Notes: generated from the sequence alone by a model not told the origin. 64,000 nt of DNA from Opisthocomus hoazin (GCF_030867145.1 NC_134420.1:8959823-9023822); one strand, 5' to 3'. Positions 54,101-64,000 are shown, counted from the first letter of the stretch. A program made the numbers and translations.

Positions 54101-57100
54101 CAGGCTCATAAACCTCTCTGATGAGCCTGCCAGTGCTTTCTTAGATCCTGCAGTTGAGACAATGGAGCTGCAGAATCCTTTCACCACTTGTTGTCAGCCA
54201 GGCAAGCTGTACTTCTTGTGAATTAAAATCTATTTTTCAGGTTATGGTAGATGATCAGGTCTTCACAATTTCCCCCGTATGTTCAGGAACGTGTTTCAGA
54301 ATGTGCAGCTCGGTACACAGTCCTGCAGCTTGAGCAGACGTCACACTCTGAAAATTGTTAGGTTTGTAGTTCTGCTTGTAAGCTTCCCAAACTCATACTG
54401 GGCTGTGCCTCTGTTTTTAAATAAGTGGCTAAATCTGTTTCTGCTCTCTTAAATACACTACCCAATCTAATATACCTTAATAGGAGAACTAGAAAATAAA
54501 AAAAAAGCTTTATTCAGCTCTGGAAAATAAGTTTCTCCTGCTTGAACCAGATAAGCAAATAAACGCAGCATACAAAACTGATGAGAGTGGTTACTCGATT
54601 ATGAGCTCAGCTTGGAGACTTACTTAACTCCAGAGTACTGACTGAAAATTTACATTTTTTAAGAAAGTAAGAAGTGGCTAGAACTCAGGAAAAAAGGAGA
54701 ATTTATGTCCTTAGGAAGAAAGGGCAGGCCACTCAGGAGAAGTTTCAAGGATGTTGTGAGGTTATGCAGGGAGAAAATTGGATGGGCGAAAGCCCAACTA
54801 GAGCTTAATCTGGCTACTGCCATAAAAGACAATAAAAAAATGTGTCTATAAATACATTAGCAGCAAAAGGAGGACTAACGAGAATCTCCATCCTGTATTG
54901 GATGTGAGGGAAAGCATAGTGACAAAGGCTGAGGAGAAGGCTGAGGTGCTTAATGCCTTCTTTGTCTCAGTCTTTAATAGTAAGACCAGTTGTTCTGTGG
55001 GTACCCAGCCCCTGAGCTGGAAGACAGGGACGGGGAGCAGAATTCCCCAAAATCCAAGGGGAAATGGTTAGCGACCTGCTACACCACTCAGACACACACA
55101 AGTGTGTGGGGCTGGATGGGGTCCACCCAAGGATGATGAAGGAGCTAGCAAATGTGCTCACCAAGCCACTTTCCATCATCTGTCGGCAGTTCTGACTAAC
55201 TGGGGAGGTCCCAGTTGACTGGAAGTTAGCTAATGTGATGCCCATCTACAAGAAAGGCAGGAACAATGATCCCAGGAACTACAGGCCTGTCAGTCTGACC
55301 TCGGTGCCGGGGAATGTTACGGAGCAGCTCGTCTTGAGTGTGATCACAAGGCATGTACAGGACAACCACGTGATCAGGCCCAGTCAGCATAGGTTTATGA
55401 AAGGCAGGTCCTCCTTGACCAACCCGATCTCCTTCATGACCAGGTGACCTGCCTAGTGGATAAGGGAAAGGCTGTGGATGTCATCTACCTGGACTTCAGT
55501 AAGGCCTTTGACACGGTTTCGCCTGGAGAAACTGGCTGCTCATGGCTTGGATGGGCGTGCTCTTCACTGGGCAGAAAAACTGGCTGGGTGGCTGGGCCCA
55601 AAGAATTGTGAATGGAGTTAAATCCAGTTGGCAGCCGGTCACGAGTGGTGTTCCAGTTCTGCTTAACATCTTTATCAATGATCTGGACAATGAGTGCTCC
55701 CTCAGTAAATTTGCAGATGACACCAGGTTGGGCGGGAGTGTTTATTTGCTTGAGGGTAGCAAGGCTCTGCAGAGGGATCTGGACAGACTGGATCGATGGG
55801 CTGAGGCCAACTGTATGAGTTTCAACAAGGCCAAGTGCTGGGTCCTGCCCTTGGGTCACAACAACCCCATGCAACGCTGCAGGCTTGGGGAAGAGTGGCT
55901 GGAGAGCTGCCTGGTGGAAAAGGACCTGGGGGTGCTGGTCGACAGCCATCTGAACATGAGCCAGCAGTATGCCCAGGTGGCCAAGAAGGCCAACGGCATC
56001 CTGGCTTGCACCAGGAATAGTGTGGCCAGCAGGAGTAGGGAGGTGATCGTGCCCCTGTACTCGGCACTGGTGAGGCCGCACCTCGAATACTGTGTTCAGT
56101 TTTGGGCCCCTCGCTACAAGAAGGACATTGAGGTGCTGGAGTGTGTCCAGAGAAGAACAACGAAGCTGGTGAAGGGTCTGGAGAACAAGTCCTGTGAAGA
56201 GCAGCTGAGGGAACCAGGGTTGTTTAGCTTTGAGAAAAGGAAGCACTTGCCTTTTTCACACTGTTCTCAAGTATTGTCGTCTGCCACAGTGGAGAGAAGA
56301 ACCTGAAGGTAGGTAGGTAGACAGACTTCATTTTGATACCTGCTTTTTTTTTTTTCCACTTCCTCAAAAAACAGGAGGAGGAATCTTTACTTCACACAAG
56401 GCCTGCTGTAGGTAAGGCCTCCAACTGGTTTTGTGGGTGTTTCAGGGCATTCACCATTCCTGTTCTCATGTTGTGTAGCTAGAAGGCTGTACCAGCAGAA
56501 CTCCCAAGAAACATCAGAGTTACCTGGCATGACTTAAGATCATCTGACCTTTTATTTTATTTTGGACATTTTATGCAGTTATCTAATGTTCCGATCAGGT
56601 GTTAAGAAAAATGTTACTTTGTACAACTAAAACATCACCCATAGCTCTTTCCAGTATATCTTCCAGTTTTCTTTCATCGTTAACGCTCCTGCTGAATCTT
56701 TTCCCTGTCTTTGGACACCAGTAAAGTATTAGGTGTGAGTGCATTAACTTTCTTTTCGTTCCGACCTTTTCAGTACAGAACAGGTGTTCAGCAAAGGTAG
56801 CATCAAAGACGCTGTATCGATTCTGTCATTATTTCCCATGTGTCTGATTTGTTTTAATCTCCTTCATTAAAACTAATTTAGATGAGGCTTATTCTCAAGG
56901 ATATAGAAAGTACATTTCAGTTAAAAATAGAACAGTAATTTAATTGCAAAATAAAGACTGGGACTTAATATTTGGTGAGTGGTTCATTGTTTTGTTTTAA
57001 ACTGGCCTTAAATTTCCTGTTTAAAAACCCAAAATGTAAGTATTAACCTCCCCCCCTTATACGTAAGGATAGTTAAAATGCAAGGGGTTTATTTCCCTAC

Positions 57101-60100
57101 TGGTATGTCACATTACTTTTACCTGTGATAACTATGCTCTTAAAACTGATAGAGCCATGGAAGGAAAACAATTTAAAAAAAAACAACCAAAACAAAAACA
57201 AAAACACAACAGGCTGGTTAGATTTTGAAGTTAATTTAGATAATTAACTATAGAGAAAGCTGTGATTAGCTATTGCTAGGGTTGTACTTTCAGAGTAGCC
57301 TTAAACTTCTTTGCAGCAACATACACTACGTTGAATCTTACTAGCGAGTAGCTTGCTTTACATAGTTTCTGTGTGAAACCAACTACCAGAATATTGATGT
57401 ATGTCTGTTCTGAGTCAGTACTTCACTGGTTGCAATCAGATGATGATAATTGGTGATAAAGAAGGAAATGCTCCATTACCTGATCAGATGAAGGTTGGAG
57501 ATGTGGAGTTTTTCTGGGGTGTTACTGGAGGAGTAGGTGCAAAGTCCCCTATTTCTACTTTCCAGTAGAGAGCAAAGAGAAGTTGCACAGAAGCAGCTGG
57601 GAACCATTTAGAATACCTTACAATCTGGCAACTAGGTAGGGCGATCTCTTGGGAATTAAAATAACATAAAATAATCTGGGCCCTCTGCCTTTTCCAGCAA
57701 GTGCTCAATAAGTAGTTCTGGAATAAATTCTTTCACTGCCAGCTTTTCATAGAAAGCCGTAGACAACACTGTGTGCTTTAGAAAGCTTGATGTTATTAAA
57801 CTATAAAACTTGCTTAAAAACTCACTGATCCAAGAGGAGGAATACCTACTTTCTCAATAACAACCTGATTTAAACCTTAAATAAGCACTAAGCTCCTGAG
57901 TCTTGCCAAATCTAAGGCGTTTCTGTGTATGTGCTGCAGATCAGCTTTCAGGCATCCCTGGTTCTTTAGAATACAGCATCTAGGGAGCTGGAGCTCCCCG
58001 GTGTCAGGCAGCAAGCATCTGGGAGGTTTTCTAGGGAAGCTGAGGAAGTGTGGGCTGGATGAGTGGTCGGTGAAGTGGATAGAGAACTGGCTGAATGGCA
58101 GAACTCAGAGGGTTGTCATCAGCGGCGCTGAGTCTAGTTGGAGGCTGGTAACAAGTGGTGTCGCCCAGGGGTCAGTACTGGGCCCAGTCTTGTTTAACTT
58201 CTTCATCAACGACCTGGATGAAGAGTTAGAATGTACCCTCAGCAAGTTTGCTGACGACACCAAACTGGGAGGTGTGGTAGATACACCAGAAGGCTGTGCT
58301 GCCATTCAGCGTGACCTGGATAGGCTGGAGAGCTGGGCAGAGAGGAACCTGATGAGGTTCAACAAAGCCAAATGCAGGGTCCTGCACCTGGGGAGGAACA
58401 ACCTCATGCACCAGTACAGGCTTGGGGTGGACCTGCTGGAGAGCAGCTCTGTGGAGAGGGACCTGGGTGTCCTGGTGGACGACAGGTTAACCATGAGCCA
58501 GCAGTGTGCCCTGGCTGCCAAGAAAGCCAATGGGATCCTGGGGTGCATCAAGAAGAGTGTGGCCAGCAGGTCGAGGGAGGTTCTCCTTCCCCTCTACACT
58601 GCCCTGGTGAGGCCTCATCTGGAGTACTGTGTCCAGTTCTGGTCTCCCCAGTTCAAGAAAGATGAAGAGCTACTGGAGAGAGTCCAGCGGAGGGCTACGA
58701 GGATGGTGAGGGGACTGGAGCATCTCCCCTATGAGGAGAGGTTGAGGGAACTGGGCTTGTTCAGCCTGAAGAAGAGAAGGCTGCGAGGGGACCTTATAAA
58801 TGCCTACAAATATCTGAAGGGTGGGTGTCAGGAGGATGGGGACAAGCTCTTTTCAGTGGTGCCCAGTGACAGGACAAGGGGCAATGGGCACAAACTGAGG
58901 CACAGGAAGTTCCACCTGAACATGAGGAAGAACTTCTTCCCTCTGAGGGTGACAGAGCCCTGGAACAGGCTGCCCAGGGAGGTTGTGGAGTCTCCTTCTC
59001 TGGAGATATTCAAGACCCGCCTGGACAAGGTCCTGTGCAGCCTGCTGTAGGTGACCCTGCTTCGGCAGGAAGGTTGGACTAGATGACCCACAGAGGTCCC
59101 TTCCAACCCCTACTATTCTGTGATTCTGTGATTCTGTAGTAAGTTGTAAGGGGTTTATGTCCTTTTATATATATATATATGTATTACTTTTTATGGCTTC
59201 ATTTGTAACTTTGTTGACAAAATCTTGTATTGTCTAGTTAAAGAACTTGGTGTGAGCTTTGTACATCAAATGTGAGTGTGCTGATAAATTGCAAAAAAGA
59301 ATTTGTATTTGTATTGCATAGTTTGCATTTCATAATTTAAATTGTATTGTACACTTTTCATTCTGTCCTCAATGTTGGAAGAATGTAGGGGATCAAGTGG
59401 CAGCAGATCTCACGGGTGCCAGCCAGAACCGACTGCCTTTCTGTGCTGAGAGACTCTTATCATAAAACAACACTTGCACTGGTCTTCCCCTAAAAGTGTT
59501 TTTAATTGATCTTTTGTTAGGAGTATCTTTTTGTGGGAATCGTGTTGTTCTTGCACAAGCCAAATGCTTCCTTGGTGCCTCTTGAGGGGTTTTTATTTGG
59601 CTTCTCCTTTCTAAAGGAGAATGGGTTGCCCAAGAGAGACTGTGGTGGTATGTAAAATCTGCCTGGACGTGGTCCTGGGCAAGCTGCTCTAGCTGACCCT
59701 GCTGGTGCAGGAGGGCTGGACTGGGTGATCTTGAGAGGGCCTTTCTGACCTCGACCGTTCTGTGATTTTGTGAAAAGTGCAGGTAAGCAGAGATTGTGCA
59801 AAGTGGAAGTGTAGTTACAGCCAGGTTTTTAAACAGTATTTGTATCAAAACTTGTCCCTAATTTCACATAATTATTTGGGATGCGCAAAAGTAGTGGCTT
59901 CAGCAGTGTCTTAATTTCAGTAATACATCTTCACCCTTTATTTCTCCTGGATACAGCAGGACATTTTCCAGCTTATGCAGAGGTATGGAAACTGAAATTT
60001 TAGAGAACTGCATTTTTAACTGATAGCATGGGCTAGGTATGACTTGCTGGTAGGAGCTAGAGATTGACCGCTACGTATATGAAACTATTAATTTCTCAGA

Positions 60101-61315
60101 AATAAGGACCTGTGTATTATCAGGGTTGAACATTTGTCATGTTTTCTTTACAGAAGATAATCTGACAAAAGAATGGCCACTACACGCACAAATTTATCTC
60201 GAGGATATGTCCTGGAATGAAGGTATGAGTGCCTCACTGCTTGTTCCCAGTGCCTTTCATTGTCGCTGCAAATGTTTTCTGTTTCTTCTGCATCTTGTAC
60301 CATTATGTTGTCTTCTGAGTTCTGCTTTTTTTGTATTTTCCTCAGATTTAGCTGTTCTGTTCTCTGAATTACCTGAATTGGAACTTAACTTTGTGATGCT
60401 TATTTTGTTGCATTCCTTCTCACCTGTCTCTTCCTGCCCCCTGCCCTTGGGCCTGCAGAGCTTGCAGTGCCACTTCTCACCTAGCGCTCTTTCTGTGCTG
60501 TAACAGAATATTTAGATTTCCAGATTCTCCCCAAATCTCACATCCATCTTGCTCTTTCTGTGATGGTAGAATGCAAGTGTTTTCATGCAGATCTTTTTCA
60601 TCTGAGTGTGTTACTTCTCTCCTTTACATTACTCTAGCTTTTATCATTTATTTGCGTTTTGGATGAATGGCCGGGGTTTTTTTACTGTTCTATTTTTAAG
60701 CTATGGCGAAAAATCCTATCTACTTTCCTTTCCTCTGTTCTCTTGTTTGTTTCCTGGGTTAGCAGTCTGGTTTGGAACCATCTTTGGTCTCTCTCACGTA
60801 TAACACCTCTTCATTTGTTCTTAACTGCTCTCTAAAGATCTTGGTCCTTTGTCAGAATCGAGTTCTCATTCAGCAGTACTCAGTGATGTAGTCCTTTTAA
60901 CGTATGTCCGTTTCAGTGATGGGCACCTTTATTTGCTCTTTTGAAGAGACTGCACTGACCCTGGCTGTTTGGCTTGAGAATGCCCCACAGTCACCAACAC
61001 ACATTTTAAGAGTATAGATATTTTTTGAGCAACAAATGGTAGCAGAGGTGCCAATACTGCCAGTCCAGCAGTGGGAGGTCACACACATGAATTATGTTTT
61101 GTTATTAAGAGCAGCTTTGTGAAGAAAATCCAGAATAAATTCTTGACTCTTCTCAAGCACTAACGGCTTTTTTGTTTTCTTTTTTGGCAGATGAACAATG
61201 TTATACTCTCTCATGCCGATGTGGTGGGAATTACAGTGTCTTCAAGAGTGAAACCAAAGATGTCTCTGTGGTTTGTTGTGACACATGTTCACTGGTTATC
61301 GAGATTCTTCAATGA
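24069..61315 (+). CDS. DNAJC24: DNAJC24 (DPH4), J-domain and DPH-type zinc protein, complete coding region in four exons
   Basis: DNAJC24/DPH4 is a cytosolic J-protein that supports diphthamide synthesis on eEF2 by helping the iron-sulfur DPH1-DPH2 enzyme; its CSL domain binds iron or zinc (family knowledge). Coding exons are 24069-24176, 48246-48384, 60154-60222 and 61191-61315, with intron phases 0, 1, 1 and GT-AG at every junction. The 441 nt give 146 residues; human has 149. Residues about 10-82 form the J-domain with YHPDK at 37-41. Residues about 90-146 form the DPH-type domain with YLEDMSW, C114-x-C116 and C135-x2-C138. The ATG has a strong context (A at -3, G at +4) and an in-frame TAA 30 bases upstream in the same exon. 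No frameshift or stop is present, so the gene looks functional. The gene lies head-to-head with DCDC1 and tail-to-tail with IMMP1L. Confidence 0.97.
30250..30770. other. Higher-GC block with several CCAAT boxes
   Basis: This block stands out from surrounding AT-rich intron. It holds CCAAT-type motifs in both orientations (GGCCAATGGG near 30510, AACCAATTAG near 30575, GATTGGTCAG near 30590) and a 146-codon minus-strand ORF (30320-30760) with no recognised domain. The pattern resembles an old retroviral LTR or promoter-like element, but I could not define ends. Confidence 0.3.
35475..35526. repeat. Perfect 26-bp tandem duplication
   Basis: The unit TTTAAATGTGAAAGAAGATG plus ATGTGG is present twice with no mismatch, at 35475-35500 and 35501-35526. 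Perfect identity implies a recent duplication or recent homogenisation. Confidence 0.95.
37180..37690. promoter_or_regulatory. Candidate conserved non-coding element with CTCF-like motif
   Basis: This is a complex, non-repetitive stretch that retains CpGs and carries several TAAT/ATTA homeodomain cores and GCAGCTG/CTGCTGC E-box-like motifs. GCATTAGGTGGCAGC at 37286-37300 matches 13 of 15 positions of the CTCF core. No ORF explains it. The wider PAX6 neighbourhood is rich in distal regulatory elements in vertebrates, which makes the guess reasonable, but conservation was not tested. Confidence 0.25.
48246..48384 (+). CDS. DNAJC24: DNAJC24 second coding exon (HPD motif)
   Basis: Acceptor TTGGCAG ends at 48245. 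The 139-nt exon enters in phase 0 and leaves in phase 1 at G|GTAGGT. It encodes [20 protein letters not shown] and then [20 protein letters not shown], ending YDLQQR. It contains the HPD tripeptide required to stimulate Hsp70 ATPase and the third and fourth J-domain helices. Confidence 0.96.
49144..49471. other. Complex block open on both strands, unknown origin
   Basis: A compositionally balanced stretch amid AT-rich intron has an 87-codon ORF on the minus strand (49144-49407) and a 79-codon ORF on the plus strand (49232-49471). I recognise no protein family, no splice sites that define an exon, and no known repeat. It could be an ancient transposon remnant, a conserved element or a chance fluctuation. 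Confidence 0.2.
51236..52040 (-). mobile_element. CR1 LINE 3' fragment, inverted and diverged
   Basis: The left edge (cacagagaatcacttaggttggaagggacc) is the reverse complement of a CR1 3' end. Further right, minus-strand translation gives reverse transcriptase C-terminal relics such as [10 protein letters not shown] (51528-51857). The region up to about 52040 matches the CR1 portion encoding the tract around the F/LAD-D motif and after. An A-rich insertion or expansion (51427-51475) interrupts it. It is much more diverged than the CR1 at 58 kb and so is older. Confidence 0.85.
54650..56245 (+). mobile_element. CR1 LINE fragment, reverse transcriptase domain, frameshifted and 3'-truncated
   Basis: Plus-strand translation shows CR1 reverse transcriptase in pieces. 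An N-terminal segment has [11 protein letters not shown] (near 54.93 kb), then [20 protein letters not shown] (about 55.24 kb), then a 254-codon stretch (55542-56306) with [18 protein letters not shown] and SREV motifs. Stops and frame changes between these show it is dead. It breaks off after about FSFEKRK near 56245 and lacks the C-terminus, 3' UTR and ATTCTGTG tail. Left boundary is approximate. Confidence 0.88.
58012..59138 (+). mobile_element. CR1 LINE, 5'-truncated, with open RT C-terminus and intact 3' tail
   Basis: An unbroken frame (57929-59050) encodes the C-terminal half of CR1 reverse transcriptase from about codon 30: [56 protein letters not shown] and NAYKYLKGG. It ends in a natural stop, a short 3' UTR, and tandem ATTCTGTG units at 59114-59137. 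The first about 28 codons of the frame are host flank. 5' truncation is normal for CR1 integration. The lack of any stop or frameshift implies a fairly young insertion, but it cannot be autonomous because the endonuclease and the N-terminal part of RT are missing. Confidence 0.93.
59645..59775 (+). mobile_element. CR1 LINE 3'-end fragment
   Basis: The stretch from about TCTGCCTGGACGTGGTCCTG through GCTGGACTGGGTGATCTTG to TTCTGTGATTTTGTG matches the last about 120 bases of CR1, including a decayed 3' tail. It has the same orientation as the two CR1 pieces to its left. Confidence 0.8.
60154..60222 (+). CDS. DNAJC24: DNAJC24 third coding exon
   Basis: Acceptor ctttacag ends at 60153. This 69-nt exon enters and leaves in phase 1 and ends at G|GTATGA. 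It encodes [20 protein letters not shown] then WNE. The Q-x-YLE-MSWNE block is the signature opening of the DPH-type domain. Confidence 0.95.
60223..61190 (+). other. DNAJC24: DNAJC24 intron 4
   Basis: A short intron of just under 1 kb runs from GTATGA to ttttttggcag. The ORFs read across it (60126-60503, 60606-60803) are read-through artefacts. Nothing else is seen. Confidence 0.9.
61191..61315 (+). CDS. DNAJC24: DNAJC24 last coding exon (zinc-binding cysteines)
   Basis: This 125-nt coding part completes a GAT codon across the junction and encodes [20 protein letters not shown], then [21 protein letters not shown] and TGA. Metal ligands are expected to be C114, C116, C135 and C138. An additional cysteine, C134, directly precedes C135 where human has serine. 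Confidence 0.96.
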
Positions 61316-62395
61316 TTGTTTCAATCAAGCACACCAAGAGTTACAAACTCTCAGAAAGACTGGACAAGCAGGGGACAGGACCTGCTAAGTGTGCGTTGAA
61401 GAAAAGGGGGGCACTGCAAGAACAAGTTCAGTCAGGCTTAAGAACAGAAATGTGCCCATTTGCTTATGTAGCTCTGCAGACATGAGGCTTTTTATTTTTT
61501 TCCTTCCACAGCTAAAGAGCCAGTTATTAAAAACCTCCAGAACAGAACACTAAGTTCTGTACAACTGGAATGTATCTCATGATCTAAATGACATTTCTTT
61601 CCCAGCAAACAACAGAGTAGCTTCTTTCAATCTCCGTCTGTATCAGCTATACCTTGGGCCCTACCTCTGAGGTTTAAATCCTTTTAACAGCTCAGATGAC
61701 AAAATCTAATCAGGAGGCGTACACGTGAGAATGCTCTGAAGATAATGAAGAGTAAGGTGCATTAATGGGAAATTTTCAATTTCTACGCTAAATATTTAAC
61801 TTCATTAAATCCTCACAAGGACCTGAGCCTTGGAATGAGGTGACAGAGACTCGCAGATCGACCAGGCTGGTGGTTTCAGCACGAAGTGGCAGGTCCAGCA
61901 CCTGTGCACTGGCCTGTGACAGTGCATCTACATCAACATTTCAGCTTGGAGCAGGAGCGTGCTGTTGGATTGACTCTCTGCATCATCTGAACAAATGCAG
62001 TCTTCGTTCCTTGGTGAAAACTAACCAGGAACCTGGCCAGAGCCCGCTAAGGAAAACCCTGCGCAGCACATGTACGTGACTAGCGGATCCCGAGCCCCAC
62101 TGTTACTGCCTTCAGCCCCAATCGGAGCATGCCACACTGCCTGCTAATGCAGGCACAGCCTACGTCTGGCTCTGGATGTGTGACAACATAATAGTGCATT
62201 GTGCCTTTTTCATCCCTTGTTAACAGTCAGTGCTAGCCTTGGCTTGTAGTAAAAACCAAAACCTTCTCACAAATCCAAGCACTTACTGTGCATAGCCAGA
62301 GGAAACAGCATAAGAGACGTATCGTTTTTGTTGATGACAGCAGTATATCGTTCCCACTTTCAAGTTAGATGTAATCTCAGAAAGCAACATCTTTG
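61316..62395 (+). other. DNAJC24 3' UTR and intergenic gap to IMMP1L
   Basis: After the stop there are ATTAAA signals at 61526-61531 and 61804-61809 but no AATAAA, so the DNAJC24 3' end is uncertain. The two convergent stop codons are only about 1.17 kb apart. ORFs at 61840-62079 and elsewhere show no family resemblance. Confidence 0.6.
61526..61531 (+). terminator. DNAJC24: Candidate DNAJC24 poly(A) signal ATTAAA
   Basis: The first ATTAAA hexamer after the stop codon, 211 bases downstream. A second lies at 61804-61809. The choice cannot be made from sequence alone. Confidence 0.35.
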
Positions 62396-62411
62396 TCAAG
62401 TAAAATTTGTG

Positions 62412-62417
62412 TTTATT
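62412..62417 (-). terminator. IMMP1L: IMMP1L poly(A) signal AATAAA
   Basis: The minus strand reads AATAAA about 70 bases after the IMMP1L stop codon, so cleavage would fall near 62395. Confidence 0.7.
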
Positions 62418-62487
62418 CTAAACAAAAATAGTTCCATTGATTTTAGTAGAAAATATTATGAAAGCTGGCAATAGTCACTTAAATCTT

Positions 62488-62556
62488 TTAATCATCAAGA
62501 AATCTATGGCCATTGGGGCTTGCACGTAGAAATCCAAAGTCATTCAGAGGCCATAT
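62488..62556 (-). CDS. IMMP1L: IMMP1L last coding exon, mitochondrial inner membrane protease subunit 1 C-terminus
   Basis: IMMP1L is the catalytic subunit of the inner mitochondrial membrane peptidase, an S26-type signal peptidase that matures intermembrane-space proteins. On the minus strand the acceptor attttattttacag precedes 69 nt entered in phase 0, reading IWPLNDFGFLRASPNGHRFL then DD and TAA. This is nearly identical to the C-terminal end of vertebrate IMMP1L as I recall it (IWPL-DFGFLRASPNGHRF-DD). The catalytic serine and lysine are in upstream exons, which lie to the right, beyond the window or unrecognised. Convergent orientation with DNAJC24 agrees with vertebrate synteny. Confidence 0.95.
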   Translation of the reverse strand: MWPLNDFGFLRASPNGHRFLDD

Positions 62557-64000
62557 CTGTAAAATAAAATACAGTTACAAGAGATTTTAATCACAACTCA
62601 AAGTTCAGTATTTTCATGTCTTATTGTTGTAATTGTTTTATAAACTGCATAATTTTTTAGCTCTTTGGTTGATGGGGTATACGAACTTTTCTCACCTGTG
62701 TGTTTCTTTTACTAGGAGTAATAACCACTATATATATAATAAACACTATATATATGGAATCATTATTCCATAGTGGCTAGAGACAACACTAGTTTATACA
62801 CAGCATGCTTTGCTATGAAGAGCCTCACAATTTACTGTTTTTTTTCCAGCCTTGGAAACAAATACATTCCTGAAAAATATCTTTTAAATTCAAAGTTTTC
62901 CAGCTTGTAAACCTCTTAAGAAATTAAAAGACAAAGTATGTATATTTGATCCATCTAGGAGAAGAAAGAATACCACAAACATTACCTCCCAGTGAAAGTA
63001 GTTCTGCGAGGTGTACATTTGTATTTGCAAGATGGGCATTTGAACTGCAAACACCAAACCTTGGAAGAAAATTCCATAGGATTATAGGTAAGCTTATACC
63101 ATGCACGTCGTTATAAAGGGGTGGAGTGCCTGCCGCCATCAGGGACTCTCAGCCAAGGGGCTTCTCTGAGAAGGGGACTACTATGTGGGAAAAGAAGGCG
63201 CACAGATCACGACCAAGTACAAGCACAAGTGTCAGAGAACAATGCTTACCAATAAGAAAAAACTTTCTCTCCAGAAATTAACTACATAGCTGTTCATACT
63301 ACTGAATGCTCCCAGGAGTACTTTCCTCTGAACATCTGTTAATTACACGTAGGCTGCTCTTGGATGCAAAAAAAAGTAGAAGGGAATCAAGGACATTCTT
63401 TTACACTTTGTCTCCCTTGACTGCCTGTGTCTCTTTGCAACACGTGCTTTCAAAGATGGCACAAGGGGATCAGCAGGAAGAAGGGAAAGAGATGATGTTG
63501 AAGAATGAATGCCCTTCTGTGGCTCTGATCCTGTAAAAACCTCACAGCCTCTGCTCAAGATGAAGTGACCAAGACAGAAAGATGATGCACTACCTTGTTC
63601 CCAAAGCATCTGTCAGTATGGTGTTTACCTTGCTCCTTTTTCCTTACAATTTGATCTTAAGGAAGGTATGTGGTAACCTTCCAGGAACAGCAACTTACTC
63701 TTTACCTGAGTTCAGGGAACATCCACAGCTCAGAAGGAGCCTTTGCTGCTTTCTATGTCGAGTGAAAAAGTAATTTTCTCAGTTTAAAAAAGGAAGCGCA
63801 GTGCCAAGGTTCAATAGTTTGAACCACGTGGCTTGTCCCCAGCCCTGGAGACAATGACAGAAGAGGCAGAGGCAGTTAAGGATGGGCGTAGCAAGACATA
63901 GCATCAACTTACTACTAGGCTGGGACCGTGCACTGCTAGAAGCTCCCTAGGCTTGTTCTGTCAGGCCCCTTGCAGCCCTGTGCTCGGGAAAACAGAAGGG
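62557..64000 (-). other. IMMP1L: IMMP1L last intron (partial)
   Basis: The next exon upstream should encode the GDN and GPIP region of the peptidase. I searched the minus strand to the window edge and did not see it. Nothing is recognised here apart from TA-rich runs near 62,730-62,755 and chance ORFs (62924-63139, 63306-63536, 63343-63609). Confidence 0.7.

Larger units (their letters stand above)
48385..60153 (+). other. DNAJC24: DNAJC24 intron 3 (11.8 kb), with CR1 insertions
   Basis: The intron begins GTAGGT and ends ttttctttacag. It holds one inverted and three forward CR1 pieces between 51.2 and 59.8 kb, listed separately, and a complex block at 49.14-49.47 kb. The remainder is AT-rich with no recognised gene. 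All CR1-derived ORFs belong to the transposons and not to DNAJC24. Confidence 0.85.

Noticed and set aside
55485-56246. 253-codon minus-strand ORF
   Set aside because: It is the antisense shadow of the CR1 reverse transcriptase on the plus strand.
58105-59106. Minus-strand ORFs opposite the CR1 at 58-59 kb
   Set aside because: Shadows of the intact CR1 frame.
59393-59848. 151-codon minus-strand ORF
   Set aside because: Runs antisense through a CR1 3' fragment and flanking intron. No protein family.
60126-60503. 125-codon ORF across a DNAJC24 exon and intron 4
   Set aside because: Different frame from the conserved DPH-domain reading and extends through the donor into intron.

Overview
The window is vertebrate nuclear DNA, almost certainly from a bird. 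It is AT-rich, its genes have short coding exons separated by multi-kilobase introns, and its interspersed repeats are CR1 LINEs ending in the ATTCTGTG tail typical of birds. A solo LTR of a type I associate with neoavian birds rather than landfowl points to Neoaves (inference from memory). No bacterial gene, operon, CRISPR array or tRNA was seen.

Three genes are recognised. They fit the vertebrate order DCDC1 - DNAJC24 - IMMP1L (the PAX6/ELP4 neighbourhood, human 11p13). (1) Minus strand, left: two adjacent coding exons of DCDC1 (4570-4739 and 3966-4128) encode the first doublecortin domain. The second carries an in-frame TGA at 4078-4080, with the reading frame otherwise preserved on both sides. 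(2) Plus strand, centre: DNAJC24 (DPH4) is complete. It has a probable non-coding first exon in a CpG island near 22.5 kb and coding exons at 24069-24176, 48246-48384, 60154-60222 and 61191-61315, giving 146 residues with an HPD J-domain and a CxC...CxxC DPH-type zinc-binding domain. (3) Minus strand, right: the last coding exon of IMMP1L (62488-62556), tail-to-tail with DNAJC24.

The CpG island at about 21.95-23.1 kb sits where divergent DCDC1 and DNAJC24 promoters are expected. It holds strong splice donors on both strands and, between them, a near-consensus RFX X-box.

The rest is intron and intergenic DNA: a solo LTR (13.48-14.04 kb), an unexplained GC-rich island (10.9-11.5 kb), four CR1 pieces (51.2-52.0 kb inverted; 54.65-56.25, 58.0-59.14 and 59.65-59.78 kb forward), short tandem duplications, a perfect hairpin, and a few complex unique stretches that could be conserved non-coding elements. 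DNAJC24 acts in diphthamide synthesis on eEF2, IMMP1L is an inner-membrane mitochondrial peptidase subunit, and DCDC1 is a microtubule-associated doublecortin protein. Nothing links them functionally beyond conserved neighbourhood. No new multi-gene system is visible. The most unusual features are the DCDC1 nonsense codon and the shared promoter architecture.
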